Assembly (NCBI GenBank): GCA_019096065.1
Contig: JAGUCH010000007.1
Coordinates: forward strand, 3,990,501 to 4,054,500
Length of the DNA: 64,000 nt
Direction: 5' to 3'
Origin: Paracyclopina nana
Lineage: Eukaryota; Arthropoda; Copepoda; Cyclopoida; Cyclopettidae
Shown here: positions 32,396-41,372 of the stretch, piece by piece
How positions within the stretch are numbered: position 1 is the first letter of the stretch
Layout: every line of letters starts with the position of its first letter
Made by a program: the position numbers and the translations under genes
The notes under the pieces: model-generated
Seen by the model: the letters and a program-made list of their open reading frames with translations, nothing else
Databases searched by the model: none
What the model was told of the DNA's origin: nothing

Positions 32396-33572
32396 GAGCT
32401 GGAATGCAGAGCTATAATAGCTATGCAATTCAGTGATAACAGATAAAAAATAATCTATGAGTCTGTTCAAAATGGCTAGACAAAAAACATTTGAGCAAGA
32501 TAGACTGAATTGTGAGTTGCATTGAGCAAGACGCTGAGCCAGCGCCTGTTGAGCAAGATACTCGACTCCAAGGGGGGCAAAAAGTTGTTATGGAACAAAA
32601 AGATCCAGAGACGCTCCCACACTAGTAAAATCCAGTTTGAGTGGCGTCGTGTGGAGATGTAGAATGGTGGCGCCACCATGCGCCTAACCACGGACCAAAA
32701 ACGTTTTGCCAGAGGCTAAAACGAACAATGGAGATTGGCGCCGCCGGTACACCTACACAATTCACCTGTGAAGGTTTTTGAACCTACCTAAACTCGAAAT
32801 GACCACAATTGGCTCGAGTGGTGACTCAAATTCCGGGGTTTATTATGCGAATACAATGAATAAAATAAAACGTTGCATAAAAGTCAAGAGATCAAAATGA
32901 CTAATGTTATAATGATACCGCTAATGATCGCCAGATGGACCAACAGACGAAAAGGTTCAAAGTGCACTAAGATTAGGCATATTGTTAAATAAAATAAGTG
33001 CTGAAATATGGCTATCTTGCAGCAGCCACATGACTCCCCTCTTTTTTAGTGGAGAATTTGAGTTACGCTAAACACAATTCTAGCAAAACAATCTACGTCA
33101 GCACAAAGTGTAGACTGACATGTGAGAAAATGAAAAATACACATCTTTTAGCCCATTATGGAAAAGAATTATTATGCCATTGCCTAGTGCTTGAGCTTGC
33201 TTTTGCTATGTGCAATGACATACGGCCGGTTTTCCAGTCCTGTAGGGATGATACGAATCCCAAGCCACCCTCAAGGCCTAGCTGGAATGCGGGACGATTT
33301 CCCATGCATCAAGGCTGAGCTGGAATGCTAAAGGAAAAAATGCTGCTAAATTGGCATTGATAGCCCATTAGCACCAATGCTCGGCCGGTAGAAGCTCGGA
33401 TATGGTGATGCACCAAGCCCGAGCTGGAATGCAGGGCTATAGTAAACGCTGTTCTTGAACATTGATGCATCGTTTGCAGTGTCAAGACCGTCAAGGCCGA
33501 GCTGGAATGCCTAGTCCAATGAATGGCCAGTTGTGGGCATTGCCTATGTGCCCCGAGGCCTAGCTGGAATGC
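32396..33572 (+). repeat. Six copies of an AGCTGGAATGC motif
   Basis: The core (G/T)AGCTGGAATGC ends at about 32407, 33290, 33328, 33432, 33510 and 33572. It is usually preceded by CAAG(G/A)CC(G/T) or a close variant. Five copies fall within 300 bp, at spacings of 38-104 bp. All are in the same orientation. The spacing is irregular, so this is not a simple tandem array. Confidence 0.75.
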
Positions 33573-33852
33573 TAGCTTATTTACAGGCCCGAATCTGTGG
33601 ATTTGGGCCGCTAATGATTAATTATGCAATTAAAATGCAATTCTTGACACCTGAGATATGGTCTATGGTCTTTTTGGCCATGTAATGTAAACAATTGGAC
33701 TCGAAATGTGCCTGACTATGTTAATGAACTGCTGAACTCGACTGAAAAGGTGCTGAGCTTCCTACTGAGATGAGGCTGAGCTATCCACTGAGGTAAACGC
33801 GAAATGAGTTGCGGCAAACACAGTAGACACAAAAAGTACTATGTACGTGGAC

Positions 33853-33858
33853 TTTATT
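33853..33858 (-). terminator. Polyadenylation signal for antisense gene X
   Basis: AATAAA on the minus strand (TTTATT on the plus strand), about 165 bp downstream of the antisense gene X stop codon. Confidence 0.5.
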
Positions 33859-34022
33859 GTCCCGAAAGGGAGGCCTCCTGGCTGGTGGGGGCGGGCTGGC
33901 CTTGGGCCACGTTGGGGCCAGCCCTGGCCGGTGCGGTGGCCTACCGGGAACACGACGAGTTCTGCAAAAGAAAAGATGAATATAGTGAAGCTGTGATGGC
34001 TTAAGTGGATAAGTTAGACTTA

Positions 34023-34569
34023 CTAGACGACTCCCTCGAGGGGGTCCGCCTCCGCCACGCCCAAAAGGCGGAGGACCCACGCACTGATGCGGGGGAGGTC
34101 CTCGGGCTCCGCCCACACGCGGCTGACGAGCCGATAAAGGCCTCTTGGCCTGGTCCGATGGACCCAAACGAGGGCGGGGAGCACCACCACGTAATACGTG
34201 GCCGCCCCTGCCACGTTCAGGGCCACGCCCTAGAGGATCTCTTCGGCCTGTAATACGAGAAAAAGTCGAGCTCTCGAGCTTTGACTAAATAGATAACGAA
34301 TAAATGCACTTACGAAGCCCTGAACGGGGCAGGGAGGGCACGCCTCCTCGTGGCCCAAAGGGGCTGAGGGCGGGGCCGCAGGTGGCTGGGGCCACCCCGC
34401 CGCGGACTCGGCCGCGGGGGGCGCCCCTACGGGAGCCTCGGTGGCTGGCGCCACCGTAGTGGTAGAAGGATTCTACATTCCCAATGAAAAGATACAGTTT
34501 TACGAAAGGATTCAACGGATTCGATTCGAAATAAAAACTTACGAACAAGCCGTGGAGGAAGCCCGCCAT
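34023..34569 (-). CDS. Antisense spliced gene X: small membrane protein in the retroelement
   Basis: Three exons opposite to gag-pol: 34569-34543, 34472-34314 and 34229-34023, in phase, 130 residues. Exon 1 gives MAGFLHGLF. Exon 2 encodes a Pro/Ala/Glu-rich stretch (residues 10-62) ending in CPPCPVQGF. Exon 3 begins with a hydrophobic segment (about residues 64-85, VALNVAGAATYYVVVLPALVWV) and ends in a charged tail. Both donors are GTAAGT. The acceptor of exon 3 is TAG|GGC; an alternative ACAG 24 bp upstream would lead to a stop after five codons. A TA-rich stretch lies about 180 bp upstream and AATAAA about 165 bp downstream. Exons 2 and 3 are much richer in G+C than the surroundings. No family is recognised. 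Splicing is predicted only. Confidence 0.5.
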
Positions 34570-34748
34570 GTTTTGAACTTTTTGGTAAACAAGGCGCGCT
34601 ACCAGAAAAATCCGGTCTGAAATCGGCCAAATTTCCTGTAAAAAAGCCTCTTTTTTTTGCGCGCTTCTACGTAAAGTCTGGGAGCGCTGTCAGATGAAGG
34701 TAACGGCTTCGCTAATACCTGCTACCCCACTTGAATTCGAATTCTTTA

Positions 34749-34768
34749 TTATATATATATATATAATA
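34749..34768 (-). promoter_or_regulatory. TA-repeat / TATA-like element upstream of antisense gene X
   Basis: A run of about 10 TA dinucleotides, 180-200 bp upstream of the gene X start codon on its strand. It could act as a TATA box or be a plain microsatellite. Confidence 0.35.
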
Positions 34769-35049
34769 CAAGTACTATAGTATATACTCGAGTATATTGG
34801 AAGCTTTGAGATCAAAATAAAAACAAGACGAGTGCAAATGCAAAAAGCCGGCTTTAAAAAGTCTGCGAGGCCTCGAAAAGTCTGCGAGTCCTTGAAAAAG
34901 TGGAAAAGTCCGCGAGGACTGCGGAAAAGTGCGAGTTATAAAGTAAGAAGTTGCACGCGATGGACAAAGTGCGAAAAGTTACAGAAAACAAGCTTAAATG
35001 CGTGCAAAAATAGAGCGTTCTCCGTCTTGCAACAAGTTCGTGGCGATCC

Positions 35050-36073
35050 TTAGTTGGCATCGCTGTTGACGTCTTGGGAAGCCTTTGAACCAGCTGAATC
35101 CTGGTCCTCGTCTTCGATTGAGAGAGGTTCAGCTTCATTGACTTCTTCTCTGTCTGGAATGGACTCCGCTGCCGAGTTCAAGCGACGATTCTCTCGGGCT
35201 CGAGCCCGACGAGATCGCCTCTTCATGGTCTGCCGCCCATAACCTTCGGCGACAGGTACCTGGAAAAGCGCATGAAAAGAATATTAAGTAACTCACCTAA
35301 TGCTTATGAATTGATCGGATCTTACCCAGCCTTTAGGATTGGGGACCTCGTACAGATTAGCCAAACCTGACATGACGCTGGGGTTCCGGCGCAATGTCCC
35401 GTAGGGGTCCATGGCAGCCATCGCCATTTGGAGCGAATGAACGTCCGGTTCCCGCACGATTGAAACAGGCGACAAAGCCCTGAGATCTGGGGTGCAGCAG
35501 TGAAAAACTGCCGTAGGCTCGGTACTGGGCTTGGTTGGCTGCATTTCTACGGCCTCTCTATTTGCGGCCTCTTCACGAATCGCGCGGAACATGGTCCAGT
35601 ATCTACGGCACCACCGAGATACCCACACGCATCCATAAGTCAACATACCGAGCAGGATCTGAAGACAATTATTGACAGATGAAAATTACAGTAATATGGG
35701 CAACTGTGGTAAAACTTACCAAAGCCATGCCGAGTGAGGCACCAAGACCGATCCAACCCATGATCCCATACCGATGATGGTTGAATATCTCATCGACCCA
35801 GTCCCTCTGGGGGGATACGGGGCGATAGTTGTTTGGTACCACCGGCATCAAATCGTGGGGATTAAAAACCTCCACTTCAAACGGGTCAACAGGGTCTGGC
35901 TCACTGCCAGGCCTTGCCCCCACATCAAGAATGTCACCCTCAGGGAGATCAGATGACGGGCCCACCGGGCGCATAACCTCAGAATCCACGGCGGGTGAAT
36001 TGGATGTAGCCTCGGTGGGAGCCTGTGCTGAGCTGCCATCGGGAGTTAGCGAGATCCAGGCCAACAATACCAT
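35050..36073 (-). CDS. Antisense spliced gene Y: type I membrane protein in the retroelement
   Basis: Three exons, 36073-35720, 35658-35326 and 35259-35050, phase 0 at both joins, 298 residues, with good donors (GTAAGT, GTAAGA) and acceptors (TCAG, CCAG). Residues 1-17 are a short signal-like leader. An acidic, Pro-rich ectodomain follows (about 18-98). A membrane segment (about 100-130) is interrupted by the first intron: GWIGLGASLGMAL before it and ILLGMLTYGCVWV after it. The cytoplasmic part contains cysteine-bearing and basic stretches (about 241-255, MKRRSRRARARENRR) and an acidic C terminus. The intron inside the membrane segment strongly supports splicing, since only the spliced form makes a full-length helix. 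It is divergent from gene Z with 284 bp between starts. No homology recognised; an accessory or envelope-related role is possible. Confidence 0.68.
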
Positions 36074-36357
36074 GATTAAGAAAAAATGAGTCTGGAGTAT
36101 TACAAAAATGGACCGACTGGGACGAAGTCCGATGGGAGAATGATTGGCTATAGGTGAAAGCTGAGAGTTGCAACTGCCTGTTGCACCCTCGCTAAGCCAT
36201 ACAACCTAGGAAGTCGAATGTCCGTGCAATAAGATGATGAGCGTGCGCGCACGCGCCCATCTTATGAGGAAGTGGCATAAGTCCTGTTACCTTATTCTTT
36301 TTTACTTAGACAAAAAATGACCTTGGGTTTTTTAAAAGGGACAACCCACGCATTTAA
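36074..36357. promoter_or_regulatory. Putative bidirectional promoter between antisense Y and sense Z
   Basis: The gap between two divergently oriented genes inside the retroelement. It contains a perfect palindrome GCGTGCGCGCACGC (about 36240-36253) and A/T runs near the Z start. Promoter activity is inferred from the gene arrangement. Confidence 0.4.
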
Positions 36358-37734
36358 ATGCCCGAGAGTGTGGGGCATACCTGTATGGATTCGTATAAAA
36401 AGGGCAGTTTACGCTCTTATAGCAACAGTCTGGAAATGAGCGATAGCTTGAACAGCTTTGACAACCTAAGGATGTCCCTGATCACCGAATCCATGGAAGG
36501 AGAATCTGCAATGGTCTCTATGATGGAAACTGATAAGACTGGAGAATTCAACGAGCAAGAAGTTAGGGAGCTCCTCAAGGACGATGAGCCAGTCATGGAT
36601 CGAGACATGCCTCCTGTCAATAATGAGAACCAAGCCGAGAATCAGACGACTAGACACCAGGACCAAGAAGAACCCCTCGAGGTCCCATTGGAAAGGGTAT
36701 CCTCCAGTTTGGGGTACCCATTACCATTTGAGGATTTGATCAGACCTCCCCACATGGAAGGGCTACAGGCCTATACGAGGGAGGCGAGCCGGACCAGAGC
36801 TACTGTACAGCAGCATTATGATGCAAGCCTGTTGAAGATAGCTACGAAGGAGGTCATGACTGTTGGAAAGGAGGTGCCTTTTGACCTAACGATTCGGATA
36901 AATGGAGAACCCTATGAACGGACCGAGCCCCGTAGGCCATTGAAGGTGAAAAACTTTGACTGCATTGAATTGATTATTGAGCCGGTGAATAAGGGTGGGG
37001 AGATCCCCGATTTCCTTGTTATATTTCCGATGCTAGACAACCTACCAGTCTACAATTTGCCCAACAAGATGGAGTACGACGAGAACGTCCATAAGCTGGC
37101 CAATGTCAGAAGTTGGTCTGCCGTCCAGAGCCCAACTGCTGTCGGGTATTATGTTCATGGGATTCGTGGACAGGGTGGAGCTCAACTCCCTGTAGTAGTC
37201 TCCAAACATTATACCAAACGAGGCTGCATCCAGATCATGCCAACATTGGACTCATCATTTTGGGATCCACGGATGTTTTATGATTTGACGTCACCTTACC
37301 TGCAACTGTATGTGGGACCGCCGTCCTGCCTTAACAATGGCGTGGCTCAAGCCCCACGAAAAATTGACGTGAAGATCGACATGACTGCACTCCTGCCTAC
37401 CATGGTAGCCCAGTTCGTTGATCGGGCCATTGGAACGTATCCACAGTGTGTGAGGTACACGGCTGGGGCTAGGCCCCAAAAGCTAGCCGCATTTGTGGAG
37501 AAGTCCTGGCAACAAAAACCAAGGCGAGGACCTAGACTGTACGCCGATGTAGCTCGCGGGCGCCCTTTCGGCGCAGGAGCGAATGGACCAGACGTATTGC
37601 ACGCTAAGCGCTCCAAAGTCGATAAGAATAAGGAGCGTGTGAACTATCTCCTCCAGACTAAAATGGAGGAAATGACCCCCAGCGACATCAAGGTATTCAC
37701 TGAGGCGATTAATGGATTTGTTGGGCAGTTCTGA
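36358..37734 (+). CDS. Retroelement gene Z, function unknown
   Basis: 458 codons, uninterrupted, no signal peptide or membrane segment. Residues 1-110 are acidic and Ser/Met-rich, probably disordered. From about 140 to 385 the sequence alternates hydrophobic and charged residues as in a folded beta-rich domain (for example FDLTIRINGEPYER, CIELIIEPVNKGGEIPDFLVIFPML). The C-terminal part is basic (WQQKPRRGPRLYADVARGR and KRSKVDKNKERVNYLLQ). It is not an obvious Gag, integrase or envelope. A capsid-like, movement-like or regulatory protein would all be guesses. It sits between the divergent antisense gene Y and the envelope-like gene, 237 bp upstream of the latter. Its length and intactness in a young element suggest it is maintained by selection. 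Confidence 0.7.
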   Translation: MPESVGHTCMDSYKKGSLRSYSNSLEMSDSLNSFDNLRMSLITESMEGESAMVSMMETDKTGEFNEQEVRELLKDDEPVMDRDMPPVNNENQAENQTTRHQDQEEPLEVPLERVSSSLGYPLPFEDLIRPPHMEGLQAYTREASRTRATVQQHYDASLLKIATKEVMTVGKEVPFDLTIRINGEPYERTEPRRPLKVKNFDCIELIIEPVNKGGEIPDFLVIFPMLDNLPVYNLPNKMEYDENVHKLANVRSWSAVQSPTAVGYYVHGIRGQGGAQLPVVVSKHYTKRGCIQIMPTLDSSFWDPRMFYDLTSPYLQLYVGPPSCLNNGVAQAPRKIDVKIDMTALLPTMVAQFVDRAIGTYPQCVRYTAGARPQKLAAFVEKSWQQKPRRGPRLYADVARGRPFGAGANGPDVLHAKRSKVDKNKERVNYLLQTKMEEMTPSDIKVFTEAINGFVGQF

Positions 37735-37971
37735 AAAATGAAATTACCCTTTAAAATCGAATTGTACATATTGATAAAATACTTGGTTGTGGGCCAATAC
37801 TCTTAATTTTTTACCATACATGTCGACATGCTATGATAATAAAAACCAATGGCAAAAAGCAAAGAGTGTCTAGACATAGCAAGGTGGCGTGCCCACACTT
37901 GTCTGGGCTTATAAGGAAAGTTAGCGGTCTTGGGGCCCATATAGTTTCTGATCAGAATTTGTGCTGGTAAG

Positions 37972-39702
37972 ATGTCGTTTGAATTGGTCTTCATACTCAC
38001 CCTTCTGGGACCTGGCACTTGGGGCCTATCCAACTACCCAAATACCCAGTTTGTACTGGATGAGGCGCTTTGCCATTCTGGACATGCCCTAGTTCCAGTT
38101 AGAGTGGTCCATCATCCTAGAATGGTGAAAAAGGCTATGGTGTTAGATACGAAGGATTACAGTGGCCTTTTGCAATCAACAATTGGCGTCCTGAATAATA
38201 TTGACACCGTGGTAAAAGAAGTTAAGGACAAGGAGGACTTGGTCCATATTGGGAATATGGTGGCAGTTGGCGAAGAAAGTACCCCTAACACCATCGACAA
38301 AGCTTGTTCCAAACGTCAAGGGTTTGTACCATTTGCCCCTAAAACTCATGAAGACATGGACGTTTTTCTAGAACTATTACGTTATACTGCAAAGGAAAGC
38401 CCTCTTGCCCCTAAGGTAACTTTATGTGTGAAATTTCGGATTGTCAATGAGGTACCTATGTCCTTGGATGGAAAAACCACATTTCCCCAAGTGGGGTATG
38501 AGAAAAAACCGGACGATCAGATTATTGCAGGTTACCCGTGTATCACGGGGTATTTCACTGTGGGACCAGGACAGAAGACCATGACTTCGGTTAATGCCCA
38601 TGCACCACACAGTGATGGGAAGGCAACGATGTGTGTCCAAAATGACTTTGTCATCACCCATAAGGACTTTGTCAAATCTGAATTGTCTGGGAGGAAAAGC
38701 TTCCTTGAAAAGGCCTACAACGCCGTGATGGCCTTAGCAGAATCAGGTAAATCGACAAAATTCACTGATGGCATGATAGCAAATACCACTCCACTGAGAG
38801 TTCCACCGAAAGTTTCTTTGGCCTTACGACTACTGAAAGGTTTTAGCAAGGTCTTTTTGAAGTCTGGATTAATACCAAATGATCTGCAGCAAGTATTGTC
38901 ATATGCTGACACAGTTGTGCAATTTGCCAGAAATTTTGGACAGGCAGGCACACGGTTCAGCATACCAACTCTGGCGCATAATAGTGACAGGAATGCGGCC
39001 ACCATTACTAATGTTTATGAACCTTTGGCGAACACTGAGCAGAGTGGAGATTTTGTCACTCAGGGAATAGTCGGGTATAAGGAAATGGACCCTACCCCTG
39101 AGGTCACATATCATATTGTGTCACGAAGCAAAAATGGATTCTTGTTGCATGAAAGGTATTTGACCCGCCGAAATGATCTAGTGTTTGTGTCTCGGGAAAT
39201 ACCCACCTATAGTGATTGCTTTGTTCATGACCATAATTTAACCGTGTGTGAAAACAAGGACTTTGACTTGACAGAAGGAGTCCAACACTGTGCTAAAGTA
39301 CTTTTGGGGCTAGCTCTGGGTGACCCATTTGACGCCTGTGAATTAGAGCCACTTAAAACTAACACGCTCACTGATGTGGGATGTGCAAATTATAAAGGGT
39401 TCTTAAATTTGGTCTCAAGTGCAATGATTAATAGGACTTGTTTAAATGACTTCAAGAACTCGATGGTATTGGAACCAGGATCCTACCAAATCCTGAGCAA
39501 CTGTAAGGTTTCCCTTGGAACCCAAAGTACTGGATATGAGGACTCTCCTTGGGAAAGTGATATGGTGAAGTTCTTTACTAAATTCCCTGAGGATGAGATT
39601 GGAGGTTTATTCAATAATTGGGAAATAATCCTAACGGTGAGCCTATTGTCTGCGGCACTGGGATTCACATGTATGGGCATTTTGATTTGGAAGAGGCGGT
39701 GA
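37972..39702 (+). CDS. env: Envelope-like glycoprotein of the retroelement
   Basis: 576 codons. Residues 1-19 are a signal peptide (FELVFILTLLGPGTWG). The large ectodomain has scattered cysteines (for example CHSG, LCVKF, YPCITG, MCVQN, CFVHDH, TVCEN, HCAKV) and several potential N-glycosylation sites (NTT, NLT, NRT). A hydrophobic segment near the C terminus (about 550-573) is followed by KRR. This is the usual plan of a class of membrane fusion or attachment glycoprotein, but I cannot assign it to a known envelope family and see no clear fusion peptide or furin site. The frame stops at TGA (39700-39702). The same frame stays open for another 51 codons to a TAA at 39856-39858, rich in Arg and Tyr. 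The bases around the stop also form a splice donor (GCG|GTGAGT). I report the break without proposing a joined protein. Confidence 0.8.
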   Translation: MSFELVFILTLLGPGTWGLSNYPNTQFVLDEALCHSGHALVPVRVVHHPRMVKKAMVLDTKDYSGLLQSTIGVLNNIDTVVKEVKDKEDLVHIGNMVAVGEESTPNTIDKACSKRQGFVPFAPKTHEDMDVFLELLRYTAKESPLAPKVTLCVKFRIVNEVPMSLDGKTTFPQVGYEKKPDDQIIAGYPCITGYFTVGPGQKTMTSVNAHAPHSDGKATMCVQNDFVITHKDFVKSELSGRKSFLEKAYNAVMALAESGKSTKFTDGMIANTTPLRVPPKVSLALRLLKGFSKVFLKSGLIPNDLQQVLSYADTVVQFARNFGQAGTRFSIPTLAHNSDRNAATITNVYEPLANTEQSGDFVTQGIVGYKEMDPTPEVTYHIVSRSKNGFLLHERYLTRRNDLVFVSREIPTYSDCFVHDHNLTVCENKDFDLTEGVQHCAKVLLGLALGDPFDACELEPLKTNTLTDVGCANYKGFLNLVSSAMINRTCLNDFKNSMVLEPGSYQILSNCKVSLGTQSTGYEDSPWESDMVKFFTKFPEDEIGGLFNNWEIILTVSLLSAALGFTCMGILIWKRR

Positions 39703-39950
39703 GTATGCAGCCGATGCTATGATGATGGAGGCTATGTGAGACCTAATACGTCCCGCTCACGGCGTCGCTACAATAGAGGAGATCGCAAGAAAGATGCTAA
39801 TCAAAATCAGCGCCTTACTGTGCGAATGAGTGGCCTGGGAGGCGCGACGTTAGTATAATAACTGTATCACCCTTAATGTGATGTAAGCGATCAATGACAC
39901 CTTTTTTATATTTTTAGAGCTTAAAAAATATTTCAAAAGCTGAAAAAGTT

Positions 39951-39962
39951 AGGGCCGGGGAA
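39951..39962 (+). other. Polypurine tract before the 3' LTR
   Basis: AGGGCCGGGGAA immediately upstream of the 3' LTR; purine-rich apart from two C. Position fits the primer for plus-strand DNA synthesis. Confidence 0.55.
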
Positions 39963-40893
39963 TGATGGGCAATAAGTACATCATGTCTCTGGTGCACGTT
40001 AAGATCAGAATAGGACTTGATTGGACCCCTCCAGTGGAACCTGTGGAAACCGTGGAACCCGTGGAGCCACCAGAAGTCCGGAAGGTTGCCCATTCACCGC
40101 TACATCACTACCTCAAAATCACAAAACCTCCTTACTCAAAAACACCTTTTTCATCTCCTCCAACTCTCTGATTTATTGCTGCTGCTGCTGCTGCTACTAC
40201 CTATACGATTGAGCCTAACCTATGGCAATTCACCTGACCTTGAGTGGAGAAGTTGCTAACCATTGTGTGGAGGAGTTGCTAGCTGCTACATAGAGAGGAC
40301 CTGCAGCTGCATGATAACGGAGAGAAGCAGATGGAAGCTGATGGAACTTGCTGCAATGCACCGAGTGGAGAAGAAGGAGAAGACTCGGGGAGTTCGATGG
40401 GGGACTTCAGAGAAGCAAGACATGGACCAAGTGCACATGGCCCATTGAGTGAGCTCTGCCCTGCTATTGTCCCACCAAAGTTCTCCAAAGTGTGCTGAGG
40501 CATGAAGAAGATGGCCACAAGAATATTTACTGCAGTACTTATTTCTTTGTATTTGCTGCCATTAATTTGTGTGGTGTTAAAAGCTGAGTGAATAAGACAA
40601 CCTTGTTTGACTTTGTTTGACCATAACTTGTATAGAGGTTTCCTGGGCAGTTATGCATCCTAGTCTGAGGCTGTTGAGGCCGTTGAGGACATGGGTAGGA
40701 AGCCCAATCACTGGTCTACAGCACTGAAGCTCGCCATGTGATGTATCTCGCCAGAGTTGGAGCACCGAGGCTGCGGCTTTGGGTCCAAGGCGGGTAGACA
40801 TCCGGCCAGCACCCGGAGGCTGCGAACGGTACCGCGACCATGAAGCCGATGCTAACCATCCTAGGCTTCAGAGGGTGTGACCGTCGCACACCA
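39963..40893 (+). repeat. 3' LTR of the giant retroelement
   Basis: 931 bp, same ends (TGATGGGC...CACACCA) and nearly identical to the 5' copy. It is followed by ATTT, matching the 4 bases before the 5' LTR. Confidence 0.93.
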
Positions 40894-41372
40894 ATTTCTC
40901 TTTTGCCTTTTGTGGCGTTTGCCTCGTTCAGTTTGCTCCCCTCCCTTTAGCTATATGGACTATAGCCTCCTACTCATTTGCCTCTTTGGATGTTCTCCAT
41001 CCTCCTCTTCCCTTTTGGGACATGTGCATCATTGGACTTTAGCCACCATCCCCTCAGCCTCTATGTTTTGATTCTAATTTCTGACTGGCTTTCTGGCTGA
41101 CTATCTCAGTGGCTGTATATATTGCTAATTGCTGAGCTGGCCCTTGGTGTCGTAGTCGGACTCAGTCTCGGTCATAACGTCACCAATCGCTGATGACCAC
41201 AAAATTTTCTTGAAAAGATCAAAAAAACATTCAAAATGGCTTATTTAAAAGTCTATATGCATGGAATTGCATGGGGTAGCTAATAGTATATTATCTCCAA
41301 TAAAATAATGAAGGCATGGTTCTTCTTGAAAAATTATGCAAATGTGACAGAGAAAGACACGCTAAGTTACGT
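40894..41372. other. Intergenic, no gene seen
   Basis: Host DNA between the retroelement and the 3' end of the carboxypeptidase gene. A 40894-41150 stretch is T/C-rich. No frame is convincing. Confidence 0.45.

Larger units (their letters stand above)
30092..33840. other. Large non-coding block inside the retroelement
   Basis: About 3.7 kb with many stops in all frames and no coding signal I trust. It contains a diverged direct duplication (about 30763-30955) and a motif repeated six times (32396-33572), listed separately. Non-coding DNA of this length inside a retroelement is unusual; it could be a regulatory region, a transcribed non-coding RNA, or captured host DNA. Confidence 0.6.
17243..40893 (+). 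mobile_element. Giant, young LTR retroelement / endogenous retrovirus-like element (23.65 kb)
   Basis: Bounded by long direct repeats (17243-18170 and 39963-40893) that start TG and end CA. It is flanked by ATTT at 17239-17242 and again at 40894-40897, a 4-bp target duplication. A primer-binding site follows the 5' LTR and a purine-rich tract precedes the 3' LTR. Internal order: leader, gag in three frames, pol with protease, RT, RNase H and integrase, about 3.7 kb non-coding DNA, two spliced antisense genes, one sense gene of unknown function, and an envelope-like gene. The RT (YVDD box, LGH-x-IS block) and domain order are Ty3/gypsy type. Near-identical LTRs indicate recent insertion. At 23.65 kb it is two to three times the usual size of such elements. 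Confidence 0.93.

Noticed and set aside
32396-33572. CRISPR-like array
   Set aside because: Eukaryotic DNA, irregular spacing, only an 11-18 bp shared core and no uniform spacers.
34253-34569. Unspliced reading of antisense gene X
   Set aside because: Reading through the first GTAAGT gives a chimeric frame with no common features; the spliced form yields a coherent Pro-rich plus membrane-segment protein.
17243-40893. Maverick/Polinton or DNA virus as explanation for the large element
   Set aside because: The ends are direct LTRs with TG...CA, a PBS and a PPT, and it encodes RT and RNase H. There is no DNA polymerase B, FtsK-like ATPase or long terminal inverted repeat.
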